A stretch of 64,000 nucleotides of DNA from Oxytricha trifallax (Eukaryota; Ciliophora; Spirotrichea; Sporadotrichida; Oxytrichidae), in contig ARYC01000584.1 of the NCBI GenBank assembly GCA_000711775.1, forward strand, positions 1 to 64,000. Direction: 5' to 3'. The translations under genes and the position numbers were made by a program. Positions 23,037 to 34,907 of the stretch are shown here, piece by piece. How positions within the stretch are numbered: position 1 is the first letter of the stretch; every line of letters starts with the position of its first letter. The notes beneath the pieces are model-generated. The model searched no databases. It was not told the DNA's origin and worked only from the letters and a program-made list of their open reading frames with translations.

Positions 23037-25669
23037 ATGTCAGCCAGAAAAGTTATTGTCATTTATCATGAAAAAATAGAAAATCGCAAGTAATTCAAGA
23101 AGATTCTAAACAAACTTGAGCATACCTATAATGTAGTTGTTATTGAAACGAATTCAAACGATTCAAATTTGAAGAAATGCTTAAGTTAATAATCTGATCA
23201 TGAGACTAGTAAGAATTGCCCATTGATAATCGAATTTAAGGAAGATTAGAGTATATCAAAGACGTAAATCGTATCAGAAGATAATAAAGTATCTGTTATT
23301 GTTAAGGATCACTAAGTCGTTTATCCATTAGATTTAGATTCAATTTTCTTCAGCTTACTCGAAAAGAGGGGAGAAATAATTGGCCACCAAGATACGTAGA
23401 ATAGAAAAACAATCGATGATATATAAATGGTTCATTTCACACATAACTTGGTTAATCCAAGTTCTGATTATATACAGGATGAAAGTTAAGAAAAACTAGA
23501 AACTATCATTTTAGAGGAATCTCAAATCATTCTAGATAAAGTTTATGGAAACACTTTTTCCAAGCCACAAGTATCATTCTATAATTTTTTTAAAAAGTTG
23601 AAGGGGGGAAGTTTCCTGCCCAGTCTTATGATAAAAAAGAATTTAACACAAGTTTCATGGCAAGTAGAAAAATTATATTTTTTATTTTTTTCATTCTGTA
23701 ATTCTTTTTTCTAAGAATACTATAAAAGACTTATGAGCCTTTTGCTACCAATAATTTGAGGAATTTTTTCGATGCTTATTATATTTTGTTAAATTAAATT
23801 CATAAAAGTTAGTATCTCCTATTTACAACATCTTAATTTTCATTAATCAATCAAATTCTTGGTAAGAATTATATTTTTGAATGATTAAATTTATCCAATG
23901 ATATTATTTAAGACAAAATTTACATTTTATGATATACAAACATTTAATTAATATTTTATAAAACCTCTTAAATTTAAGGAGTTAAAAATTATTAGATATA
24001 TTTTTTAATTAAAAATTCATAAAAATTATATATAAAAAATTCACTTTCTAGGAAACTTCCCTCTTGTCACAAAACTCCCCCGCCCCAAAGTTGTATATTC
24101 ACAGAAGCAAGTCCCAATATAAGCTCTACAAAAATTCTAATAAGTTTCAAGTGCTCAAAGCTTTTTCGCTTTAAAATCTGAGGCTTTAATTGAATTCATA
24201 GCTTAAAATTCCTTACATCATTAAATACCAAGCTACAACCTGAAAAAGAAGGATTCTCAAAAATATCTGAACATTTAAATCTTCAACTCATTAAATATTG
24301 GTTAAAGCATAAGATTTGTGAAAGAAAAAGGCTAAGGAGAGAATTTCGCTGTGGCTCATAGTGATGTAGGAGATTTGACTATAGCCTCGTTGAATTCAGA
24401 AAATCTAAATCAAAATGCTGAAGAAGATAAGTTAACTAACTAAATCAGGTTTGTAATAAAGTAATCCCTCTAAAAAGCTCTTGACATTGAATTAGCTAAA
24501 ATAGATTATTTTGAGTTAAATTTTTTAGTAAATCAACTTTGTACATTTCTTTTTAATTATATTAATTTATTTATATTTTTAGGTACTCTACCGCTTTTAA
24601 GCTGTTTTGCGGTAGAGTACCTTAATTATATTAATTATCAAAATATTTAATTTTAAATGCAATGGATAAATATGAAATGTAGTTTTAACAAAAAGTTATA
24701 TAGAAATATAAATTATATTTATAAATTATAATTGTTAAAATTAAGAAGCTATAAAATCTAATATTGTTAAGTGTTGTTGCTTGATATAGCAACACTTAAA
24801 AATTATTCCTCACTTTTATTTAAAATAAGTATCTATATAACTTTTTGTTAAAACTACATTTCATATTTATCCATTGCATTTAAAATTAAATATTTTGATA
24901 ATTAATATAATTAAGGTACTCTACCGCAAAACAGCTTAAATGCGGTAGAGTACCTATAAATAGAAATAAATTAATATAATTAAAAAGAAATGTACAAAGT
25001 TGATTTACTAAAAAATTTAACTCAAAATAATCTATTTTAGCTAAATCTCTTCAAGATTTGATAGATTAAGCAAAAAGAAAGAAAATTCAAATCATTGATA
25101 AAACTCATCATTAAACCTCACAATCTAAGAAAGTTAATGATTTGTAGCTATTTGTTAGTAATTAAGTCTTATTCGATAGAATGCAAGACACGAAAGACTT
25201 AATTGCCATTATTGAAATCTTGAAACTTAATGAGTTAGAAAAGAACAAACTTATTTATCAGGGTAAATCAGTCTTTGAGCTAGTTTCGTAGATTTACAAT
25301 AAGATTGTTGCATAATTTGAAAATGATAAATCTTAATAACTCTTTAGTAACAGACAATCTGACCATAATTTATTAACTTAATATATCGTGCTAAGTTATT
25401 AAATGATAAAATAGCTAAATTTCACTTTTCATATAAATAATTTGAAGCCATTAGACGAAGAGACTAAGAACATTATAGGCATTTTATACTACACTAAAGA
25501 AATAAACTCTCCATATTTCTTCTCCCTAAGTTTCTCAATTGGTGTGTATCTGCCACTTCTATCCCCATTAGTTTTTCCACCTGTACTTACTTTTATAGCG
25601 TTCTTAAAACATTGGAAGGTTAGTTAAAGTGGAATTAATTAAGCAAGCATCAAGAAGAAATATATGTGA
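23037..25669 (+). CDS. Unrecognised protein split by three IESs, one a large palindrome
   Basis: It starts at ATG 23037 (MSARKVIVIYHEKIENRKQF) and stops at TGA 25667-25669. Three IESs (pointers AAAGTTG, TCATTAAATA, TTAGCTAAA) are needed for continuity. Near 24322-24331 a run of As must lose one A for the frame to pass from KHKICERK to GENFAVAHSDVGDL: a real frameshift or a sequencing error. Otherwise the first part would stop at TGA 24362-24364. The N-terminal half is Lys/Asn-rich and soluble. The C-terminal end holds a hydrophobic stretch around FFSLSFSIGVYLPLLSPLVF that could be a membrane segment. No known domain recognised. Confidence 0.65.
23594..24086. other. IES, pointer AAAGTTG, 493 bp
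   Basis: AAAGTTG lies at 23594-23600 and 24087-24093. Excision joins FYNFFKKL to YIHRSKSQYK in frame. Near its ends the IES has an inverted pair GGAAGTTTCC / GGAAACTTCC. Confidence 0.85.
24218..24287. other. IES, pointer TCATTAAATA
   Basis: TCATTAAATA lies at 24218-24227 and 24288-24297. Excision of 70 bp joins LKIPYIIKY to WLKHKICERK. Confidence 0.75.
24492..25036. mobile_element. 545-bp palindromic (MITE-like) IES, pointer TTAGCTAAA
   Basis: TTAGCTAAA occurs at 24492-24500 and 25037-25045. Removal joins KALDIELAK to SLQDLIDQAK in frame. The removed DNA is an inverted repeat: arms of about 205-210 bp (24495-24703 and 24826-25041) are essentially identical in reverse orientation. Each arm carries its own hairpin GGTACTCTACCGC...GCGGTAGAGTACC (24582-24621 and 24915-24954). 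The centre holds a third hairpin, TTAAGTGTTGTTGC/GCAACACTTAA. It has no coding capacity and looks like a MITE-type insertion now handled as an IES. Confidence 0.88.
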
Positions 25670-25957
25670 TTAAAAAAAATTGATAATAATGTTAATTTTC
25701 TTGGAAGAGATTTACTCAATTTCACAAAATTAATTTCAAATAATATACTTTCTAATAATTCAACTTCATGACTATATGATTGTTTAATGACTATAAAATT
25801 TGAATAAGACTTGAGAAAAATATATATTTTCTTACTTTTATCAAATGAGAACACAACTTTAGATTTATATATTCCATTTTCATTTCTTATAATTATGAAA
25901 TAATTTATTTATAGAATTATATTACGATTATTTGAATTAAACACTTTATTTTTTTAA

Positions 25958-28900
25958 ATGACAGATTTATAACAAACAACAAACACATTTGCCCCTTTTA
26001 ACCTGAATAAACTACTCGCTCAATTAAACAATTCAGAACAAAAGAACAAAGACGGCACGAATATTCTTGAAGAAGATTTCAATAACAGCAATAATAATAA
26101 TGATCAAATGACGCCATAAAATAACTAAGAAATAAATGGGTAATTATAAAAATTAATACAAAATTCATAAGCTACCCCAGTGGCTTGATTGTCTCTCTCC
26201 GATGAACTTTAACAGGTAAGTTTTGTATGTATATAGCAATGATCTTAAAAATGGATTGTTATTACAAATTATTACGATTTATTGCCTAAATATGTACATG
26301 TTGATAATGAGAAATTACATTTATAGTTGCGATATGAAATGGTCTCGTCAAAATTTAAGAGCAAGTTATTAGAGCAGTTTAAGAGAGAATATAATACTAG
26401 TGCTTGATAGTAGTCAGAAACGCATAACAATAAATACGCTTAGAATCATACTCATAGTAGAGATAACTCAAGTGATGAAATTTATGTTAATTGTTTACAA
26501 TTTATGATAGTTACTTAAACATTTTCATTTGACATTTCTTACAAATTTTTATGCTTTTATAATATCTTAAAATGAAAGCAATTAGAGCAGTGAGGCAAGT
26601 AATGATTTTTGGCAAGATTTAGATCTAATCGAAGAACCTATAGAGGTAAGTTCAAAACTCACTTTTATCAATAATTCTTAAGAAAAATTAATGTTCTATA
26701 AAAATACTCAAATTATAGAAGAAACCGTTAAATACAGCTGGCAGTATTGAAAAGTAATATAAATAGAGGTAGAGTAAAAGAACAGCCTAGAATAATATGA
26801 CACCAAGTGGGGCTTTTGGTTTTGGATCTGGTGCTAATTAAGATGTCTCCTCATCTTCGAAATAATAAAGTGCATAATTAATTCTTAATTACAATGATTA
26901 TAGGGGGGGGGTCGTAAATATTAGTTCTATTTAATGATATTATTTTGTAGATTATTTTTATGAAACAGGTAGGACAATCAATGTTTGGTAACCTCCTAAA
27001 CCCCAATAACATTAATTCCCAACCCCCTCTAGGTTAATCCCTAAAAATCCAGTCAATGCTAGAATCAGAAGCACTCTCTAATCTTAACAAACAATTATAA
27101 TCGCAATAAGATCAATTGAAAAAGCTAAAAATAGAGAAAGATAATGCAGAAATTAATCTTAGAAAGGAAAAGTTGGAGAAATAACGATTCGAAGGGAAAA
27201 TTAAGAAAATGGAAAATGCACATGATATAGAGAAGAGAAATCTTAAGACTAGGGTCAAAAATAAAGCAAAAGATAAGTACAATTTCTTATAAAAATAAAA
27301 AAGAATCATTTAATGGTTTTCTTTTTTATATGATTTTTTTAGGCAAATAAACTGATAAAAACGTCTAAATTTGACTGTTTTTTAAACTTCCATCATTTAT
27401 TACATAGTTTATATTAGTAATTAAATCCTTATTTTTTAAAATATATGTTGAGAGATGACTAAAAATCATAAAGTGTATTATGTATTAATTAAATTTCCGA
27501 TTGAACGAACTTCAAAAGAAATTCAAAGCTGAAATAGAAAACCTAATCGAGTAATTCAACGAGTCTCGTACCCAACTAATAAAAAGAGATTTCCTTATAA
27601 AAAAGCTGCTCAACATGATTGCACTGTAAGAGCAGTAAAATGTACAGTTTAGGAGTGAGTTATGCATTAGTGAGCATCCCAGATGGCAGATTATTCCCAG
27701 CTTTGAGATGATTACCATTATTGACTTGTCGAAGCTGATTCACCTAATTCAAGATAAATATCACCCGCCTATAGCTATATTAAATGTTTATTGCATAAGC
27801 AAATATAAGAGATAGGAAAATTTTTATAAAGAATATTTTATTATATAAGTTTGAAAAATCAATTATTTACTAAATTATCATAATAATAATATAATTTTAT
27901 AAGAAAATGTTTTATATAAAATTTTTCAAATAAAATTCTAATCTTATATAATTTCTATAAAATACAAATAAATCTGAATTAATTGATGGAATAATTTAAG
28001 AAGTACTTAAAAGCTCATTATTTTTAATTCATGAAATACTTTTATTCCTAAATTTATCGAGTGTTTGCTTTTGATAGAGATAAATCAATACTAATTTTTA
28101 ATTTTATTTAGCTATTAGCAATTGCGATGGTGATGGAGATGAAGAAAGGCTTTAAAAACTTTATGAATAAAGAAAGGAATAAAACAATTTAACAATGCCT
28201 GCACAGAGCTTTTATTATTAAATTATTCATGTAAAGTTATCAATGATTTTTATCATATTATTTATTTAGCTACTTAGCATAGTTACTCTCAGGAGCAGAG
28301 GGAATTTTATTGGATAGACCAAGTGCTTAACTTTCAAATACATTTGGAGCAAATAAAAGTTTGAATGATGATGTCCGAGTGCTCAATGTCAAAATTGATC
28401 GATTAAGAAAGAAAAATGAGTAATTTTAAATATATTTTACTATTGTTTGTGTGCCTATGTGGATTAGTAAATTCATTTGTTTATCAATCATATTATTTTC
28501 AGGAATTTCCCCAAATATTATATAAATTTGAAGCAATAAGAAGAGAAGCTAGATAAGCAAAGCGAAGAATTCTAAATTTTGAAAGAGCTATATGAAGAAC
28601 ATCTATGCGCCTATGAAAACGCAATAAACATAAAGCAGACTCTCGAAGCTGAAATCAGGAATCTGCGTAGTAACTTAGACGTTAAAATAAACGAGATGAT
28701 ATCAGGATACAAAGAGAGAGAAGACATTATTTTGGCTTCAAAGAATAAAATGGAGCAGGAATTGTTCTAATTTAAGAATGATAGTGGCAAAGAGCTGGAA
28801 CTAAAAGATGTACTGCTGGAGAGATAGTAAAACTACATTATGGTGCTCAAGAAAGAGCTTGTTTTTGCAAAAAATATAATCAAAAATCCGAATTTGTTCT

Positions 28901-28968
28901 AGAAAGCTTTTGAAGATATGAATTTCGATTAAGTTGAATACCATTCATATAAATTAATAGAGAAATGA
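25958..28968 (+). CDS. Coiled-coil protein, unrecognised, with introns/IESs
   Basis: It starts at ATG 25958 (MTDLQQTTNTFAPFNLNKLL) and ends at TGA 28966-28968. Coding blocks include a Gly/Ser/Asn-rich segment (PSGAFGFGSGANQDVSSSS), a Lys/Glu coiled coil (27040-27300), a block at 27498-27780 and a final coiled coil (28500-28968). Clear introns: 26648-26718 (GTAAGT...TATAG) and about 28418-28500 (GTAATT...TTTCAG), both preserving frame. In-frame TGAs near 26185 and 26405 show that more removals are needed there. A structural or cytoskeletal role is possible but not shown. Confidence 0.6.
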
Positions 28969-29659
28969 GATATTATAATTAAATTAATATAATAAAAAGA
29001 TGTAAGAAAAAATTATGAATTGCTTTTAAATAATAAATTTTTTAAAAAAAGAACCTAAATAAATTGTGGCTTTGTACTTACAAATAATATAAATAACAAA
29101 ACTATATCTAAGTTATCTTTTTTAGAAGTGTAGGTTTGTAAAGATGATCAGAGTGCAAAACATAATCACGGTGAGTAACACAAACAAAGATACTTAGTTC
29201 ATCAATTATACAATACAGGCAAGAATGAAGATTAATAGAAATATGAATCTGTTTTTTTTTCAGATTTTTATTATTTATATTTTCATAGAATTCGAATTGA
29301 TCCTAATTGAATTTTTACATTCATAATTTTTCCGCTAAATTTATCATAATTAGAGAGATTTAAGACCCATTGATAGAGCATACAGATCAAAGATTTAACA
29401 AAATTTAAATGAAACTGCCCAAAATTTTACTACAAAATCATCAAATTGAATGAATGAATGATTTAAATGAATGAATGATTTAAAATCAAATAAATTTAAC
29501 ATATCACTGTTTAATACTAAAATCAAACCATCAATCTTAGTCGTGACGTAGACGTATCTGAGTGAGTTGACGTGGCAAATTCCGTGACGTGGCAGTCGTG
29601 AAGTAGAAAACTCCGAAAAAACCAATCTCGCTATCACCTAGTCTCCTCCCGAAATCAAG

Positions 29660-30541
29660 ATGTCTGGTTACAACCCGGACAGAGCTTGCAAGATTCAACC
29701 AGGAGACAGAAGTTGGAGAAAAACGCTTACCGGTCCCACCGCTGCTGGGAAACGTAATCCCTGTCCTTTCGCTGTGGTAGCTTCAGTACCCTAACCCGGT
29801 GTGGGAGAAAAATCCTTATCGTTGGCTTCAATGGTTTTCGTCTTCTCACTTTTAGAGGCAGAGCGTACCTCTATCCTGCTCCCTATTACCTAGGAAACTG
29901 AACTCAAGCCAGGTAACTCATCTAATGCAGGGAAATCTTAGGATCCAGCTCACTCGAAGAGTGAATGCTGACAGATTGAACCCCGCCGACTGGCCCCTCA
30001 TGCGTTGCGCCCAGCAACCCCCTACCTGCCCTCGATAGGCCTTAGTGTAGTAGAAAGCTCTATTAGAAAGTCCTAAGTGGTTGGTACCACCTAGCAATTA
30101 ACTTTCTAATTTAATAATTTATCATCAAATTAAAACTTAAAAATTGACTTTAAATCTGGAAGATTCACATCTAAACCTTCAAGATCTTATTAAGTTTCGC
30201 CCAGAGATAGAATGATTTAATCTGCTGCTTTACATATGCCCCAAATAACCTAAATAAAGCAAGTTACAAAAAGAAACATCATGGGCATTCACTCGGTTCA
30301 TGAAAGCCCAAAGACTAGAATAGCAAAGAACCCAGATAAAATACCTTTGAGTATTTTAAGAGAATTCACGACTGGTTACAAGAATTTGCATGAATCTACA
30401 TTTAACGAGGATATTGTCGGGTTTCAATCATAAACGAGCAAGTGCGCCACACCATTCACATAACATGATTTAAGTGTTTTTATGAGTAAACCTAATTTCG
30501 GAGATAAAACACCTACTCCTTAGAATTAAAGAGAACAGTGA
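29660..30541 (+). CDS. GC-richer gene, unrecognised; N-terminal frame ambiguous
   Basis: The C-terminal part is clear: from about 30130 one frame reads DFKSGRFTSKPSRSY, QVSPRDRMIQSAALHMPQ, GIHSVHESPKTRIAK and SVFMSKPNFGDKTPT to TGA 30539-30541. Upstream, 29670-30060 is the most GC-rich part of this neighbourhood and is open in all three frames for long stretches. Examples are MSGYNPDRACKIQPGDRSW and YPNPVWEKNPYRWLQWFSS. I cannot tell which is real. Upstream (29530-29610) are repeated TGACGT motifs that might be regulatory. No family recognised. Confidence 0.45.
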
Positions 30542-30840
30542 GCAAAAAAAATAAAGTATAATTTTCTACTGATTATAATTCAAGATTAATTTATTCAATT
30601 TAATTTCCTTAATTTTAATATAAAAACTGCAAATAATAATTTGGCAGACTCTGCTTGGCCAACACTAAATTTAAATTCGTAGATTTCTGATTTTCTAAAT
30701 AAAATTTTTTGAAGTAAATTTTTCGAATATTTATCCAAATATTGAAGTTGGTTTAAAAAGTATCTCCCAATAATTGAAATTAAAACTTGTTAATACAAAA
30801 GAGTCTTTTTAAAAGTAAATTCAACAAAAAAATAATAAAT

Positions 30841-33687
30841 ATGTACAATCAAGAAAACGGTAGTGGTGGTCGGTCTACTATGCAAAATTCTCTCTATAAT
30901 AAAGACTTATTTAAACATTTCCATGATTTAAGCAGACAGATAACACTCAGCCAAAATACTAACATCTAACCAAGTTTAGGGAAAACATAGAAGAGACAGT
31001 AGATCCCAAAGCTAGAAAACTCTAGAAATTCAGAATCTATAATATCAATCGGGAGAGACAGCAGTCTAAACTCAATTTTTACTAAACCAAATAACTTAAA
31101 AACTTTGCCCAGCTTATAGATCAATAAGTTTAATAATCAAGACATCTTGAATTTGGATAAAAAGAGAGACTACAAAACTTTTGGTAAAATAATGTCAAGC
31201 AGTTAATTCGGACATGGTTTGCCAATTTAAAAATAGGATTTAAACATTGATTCTATCCTAGACAAGTTGAATGTGCCTTAAGATTAAGAAGAGAGTTAAT
31301 TGATTATCGATAATGAATAGCCTTCCATAAAAGCTTAACAATAAACTGAAATCACATTCGAAGAGAAGATTCATAAGATCTATCAAAGCTCAGATTCTAA
31401 TAGGCGCGATCTTTCAAAAGCAGCATAAGTATCAAAAGAACCAGTCAATTTGCAACTCCCTCCTCCTTCATCAGTTTTCAATAGGGAAGAAAGAAAACAA
31501 GAAAACAAATTATAAGCTTAAAATGATGTAAAAGCTTCAAACAAAAAGAAAAGAAATAAGTCTTATGATTCAGATACTTGCTCAGATTGGTCTTAATCAA
31601 GTGAAAAACGTAGCAAAGATAAGTTTGAATAGACCCAGTGTCAATCTACAAAGCTAACATAATGCCAACCTGCCTCAGAAATTTCTTATAGTAGTAAAAA
31701 CAACCAAGGATATTCAAGCCTATAAGACATAAATTCAACAATTGCTTCTTAGTTGTTAAATAGTAACTTGAACTTTGAATCGAAAGGCGGATCAGTCACA
31801 TATACAATTAATAACTAACCCAAAGATCCTCGTACTGGTAGATTCATCTCAAGAAATGAAGCAATAGACGAAGACGGTAAAATTAAAGCTCATAAAAAGC
31901 ACGCTAATTAGTACACTTACCAAGATACTGAAAAAGAAGTCAATGATTAAGCAATTACTAAATTTGCTAAAAGCACACTTAACCCAGCTATCTTTGAGAA
32001 GAGTAAAAAGAAAGGAGATAAGAGATTTACAAGAGCTTTACCCAATAGAATTGACACAAAAGATTAACAAAATTAAAATGATAAATTAGCTATAGAAACA
32101 GTTGTAGAGTCCCGTATTAACATATATAAAAGTAGAGCTTCATCTGGAATTATGTCACTCTTGCAGAAGAGAAGTAGAGAAAACTCATTAAGTGTGTTAT
32201 AACTAGCCTAAAATAAAGATGATAAAGACGAGGATTAAAGTTAAGCTTTAAATTTAGGATAAACTCAACAAGATGACATTAGGAAAATGAAATTCAAGCA
32301 AGATACATTAAAATAAGTTGGTTTCAGGTAAAAAGATCTGTATAACATTATCCCAGTAGAATACAAAGACTGGTCAGATGTACCAAGGAGGGAGCTGGTT
32401 GAGTTTGGATTTTATGAAGATTTGGAAGTTTTAAGAGCTACCAAAAGTTTTAGAGATGCTTTAGATTGGTCTATTCAGAAAGGCTTGGTACCAAGCAAGA
32501 AACAATGTAAAGTATGTGGATCAGTTAATAGAATAAGTAGAACTATATGCTCCTAAATTGACGGTTACTAATATAGATGTCAAAATAAATAGTGCAAAAC
32601 AAGAATTGGTATTAGGGAAGGTACATTCTTTAGAACATCAAAGCTGACTATTATGGAGATGATAAGACTAGTCTTTCATTATTTTGTAAGAAACTGTAAT
32701 GCATCTACCACTCATTCAGAATTAAGAGAAATGATAAATGATCGTATCAATCCTATGGGCGTGCCAGGAAACAAGTTTAAGTATGAAGATGACATCTATA
32801 AAATAAACTACAAAGGTATTCATTAAGTTTTTAAAAGAGCACGTTTACAAATCCACATTTTCCTGTAAAACCATTACCGCAAGAACAAGCTTGGAAAATT
32901 TGGGAGAGGAGTAGAGATTGATGAATCTATTTTTGCAAAAGAGTCAAGAGATGGTAAAATGGAAAAGGTTTGGGTATTAGGATTTTATGAACGTGGCACA
33001 AAAGAAGCCAGAGCTATAAAAGTTCCAGATAGATCAGAAGAGACTTTGACACAAGTCATTTTAGAAAATGTAGAAGAGGGAGCTGAGATATATACAGATT
33101 TTTGGAGAGGTTACAACTCTCTTAAGAATTTTTACAATCATAGAGTAGTAAACAAGGCAATGAAGGGATATGGGACTTCAGAATTTCAAACTACAAATGG
33201 TGTGGAATGCTTGTGGTCAGAAATTAAAAGATTCTTTTAGATTTATTCTTGCTACAACAGTCCCAATCTACAAATCTTTCTTGATGAAGCACTCTGGAGA
33301 CGTAAGTACAAAAACATAAAAGACAGAATAAACTTCTTGCTGCAAATTAACACCTACCACTAATACCAAAAATCAGATGAGGAACTTTGCGGTGATGAGA
33401 ATATTTTGGACGATCTTCAGCCAAATTACTACTAAGACGATGATGCTAATCAAGCCCAAAAATATGGAAATCTCAGAAATATTTTCCCTAAACAATCCTC
33501 TAACTTCGATTACTTAAACAGTGATGTCATTGAAAGAAAGCAAATTGATGAATTTCAAGATAAACAAGGAGATAATAATGGGACAGCTAGTAAAGGAAAA
33601 TATAGCGCAGTAAGCTATGAAGAGGATTACGATTATGATGACTATGAACTTCCAGATTTAAATTTGGATGATGACTATGATTTATGA
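30841..33687 (+). CDS. Large protein with ISXO2/IS1595 (Merlin-like) DDE transposase domain
   Basis: One uninterrupted frame of 948 codons runs from ATG 30841 to TGA 33685-33687, rich in TAA/TAG-coded Gln. Residues 1 to about 490 are a Ser/Asn/Gln/Lys-rich, low-complexity region. About 556-590 is a zinc-ribbon (CKVCGS...CQNKQC). Then comes the IS1595-type catalytic core: VEIDESIF (Asp694), YTDFWRGY (Asp753) and TNGVECLWSEIKRFF (Glu789 or Glu794). The C terminus is acidic (YEEDYDYDDYELPDLNLDDD). Bacterial and Merlin transposases are about 250-350 aa, so the long extension is unusual. I found no flanking terminal repeats and no IES. It could be a domesticated transposase acting in DNA elimination, or an autonomous germline transposon whose ends I missed. 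Confidence 0.85.
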
Positions 33688-34907
33688 ATAGCATTTAAAC
33701 CTTAATTTATTAATTAAATTTGTAATTAAACCAATAATTTTAAATTTATACTATTAGATATATTATCTAATAGTATATTATAGCGTATGAATTTTTTTAA
33801 TATAAAAAAAACTATATAAAACATAATATAATGAATAAATAAATCATTTTTATTGGCTTAAAAGCTAATTATAGTTTTCAGCTATTTTTACTTTTCTATT
33901 TAACTTAAGTTAATCAGGTTTCCATAATTGCCTCCTTTTAGCGTATCTAGCAATATACAAAGAATTTTTCTTGTTATCTACGAAATACTTTATTAAATTT
34001 TGATAAACTTTTTAAAAAGTGTCCTCATATATATATTTATTTTGGATTAATATAAACTTGAGTTATAAATATAACAAACATAAAATATGATACTTATCTA
34101 AGTTATCTTATTCCATGAAATCTCTTTCATTAGAGTTTTACTCCAACAGCACATCTTACTTCACATCTTCATATTTTGAGTCAATTTCGCCTAATTGCTA
34201 TAAGTTTTATAAGTTTGTTACTGAATTTTGCAACAATAAACTATGCTAATTTAGCTACTCTTTGATATAATAACAATAATAATCAAATAAATTTATTAAA
34301 TACTTATCTTAAAAAAATAAGATATTACTTTATTAAATTTGCATCATAAAAAATAAATCTAAAAGAAAATCAATATTTTTATTAATTATGAATAAATTTT
34401 TTAATAGAATAAATATCCTCAAAATATATAGTAAGAAAGTTGGGATATAATAATTACAAATAAAATTCAGTCTTTGAGTTTATTATTTTAATAATAACTA
34501 AACCATTTTTATAATTTTATAGAACAAATATCTTAAAACAAAAATTATAAATAACAATTGTTTAAACGAATGCAGCATTTTTTAAAAATAAAATAATTTG
34601 ATAAGATCATAATGCTTGAATTGATGTTACATAGATTTAGTATTTGTTAAATTTACTTAAGATTCACACTATTCCTTAATCATTCTGATTTTCTGTAATT
34701 AATCGCTGCTCTTAAATATCTTAAGCATCTTTAAATTATATATCTCTTATTGTTAATATCGCATTATATATAAATATTCTAATTAATTTTTAAATATGAA
34801 ATATCTTAATGGAGTCAATTGAAGTATTTTGAAGTTTAATTAAGCTTTTATTTTCTTTAGTAAAACTGGTTTATTCTAATTTGTTGAAAGTTGAATTTAA
34901 AGTGTTG
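33688..34907. other. AT-rich intergenic region
   Basis: It holds the 3' flanks of two convergent genes. The one distinctive element is the perfect hairpin at 33747-33777. Confidence 0.5.
33747..33777. repeat. Perfect palindrome (31 nt), 60 bp after transposase-like gene
   Basis: TATACTATTAGATA is followed directly by its complement TATTATCTAATAGTATA. It could be an RNA 3' hairpin or half of a degenerate inverted repeat; no second copy was found upstream of 30841. Confidence 0.5.

Noticed and set aside
24582-24954. Repeated GGTACTCTACCGC units as a CRISPR-like array
   Set aside because: The four units are the arms of two hairpins within one palindrome, not direct repeats with spacers; CRISPR is not expected in a ciliate nucleus.
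29440-29490. AATGAATG repeats as a satellite array
   Set aside because: Only two short copies are present; simple sequence slippage explains them.
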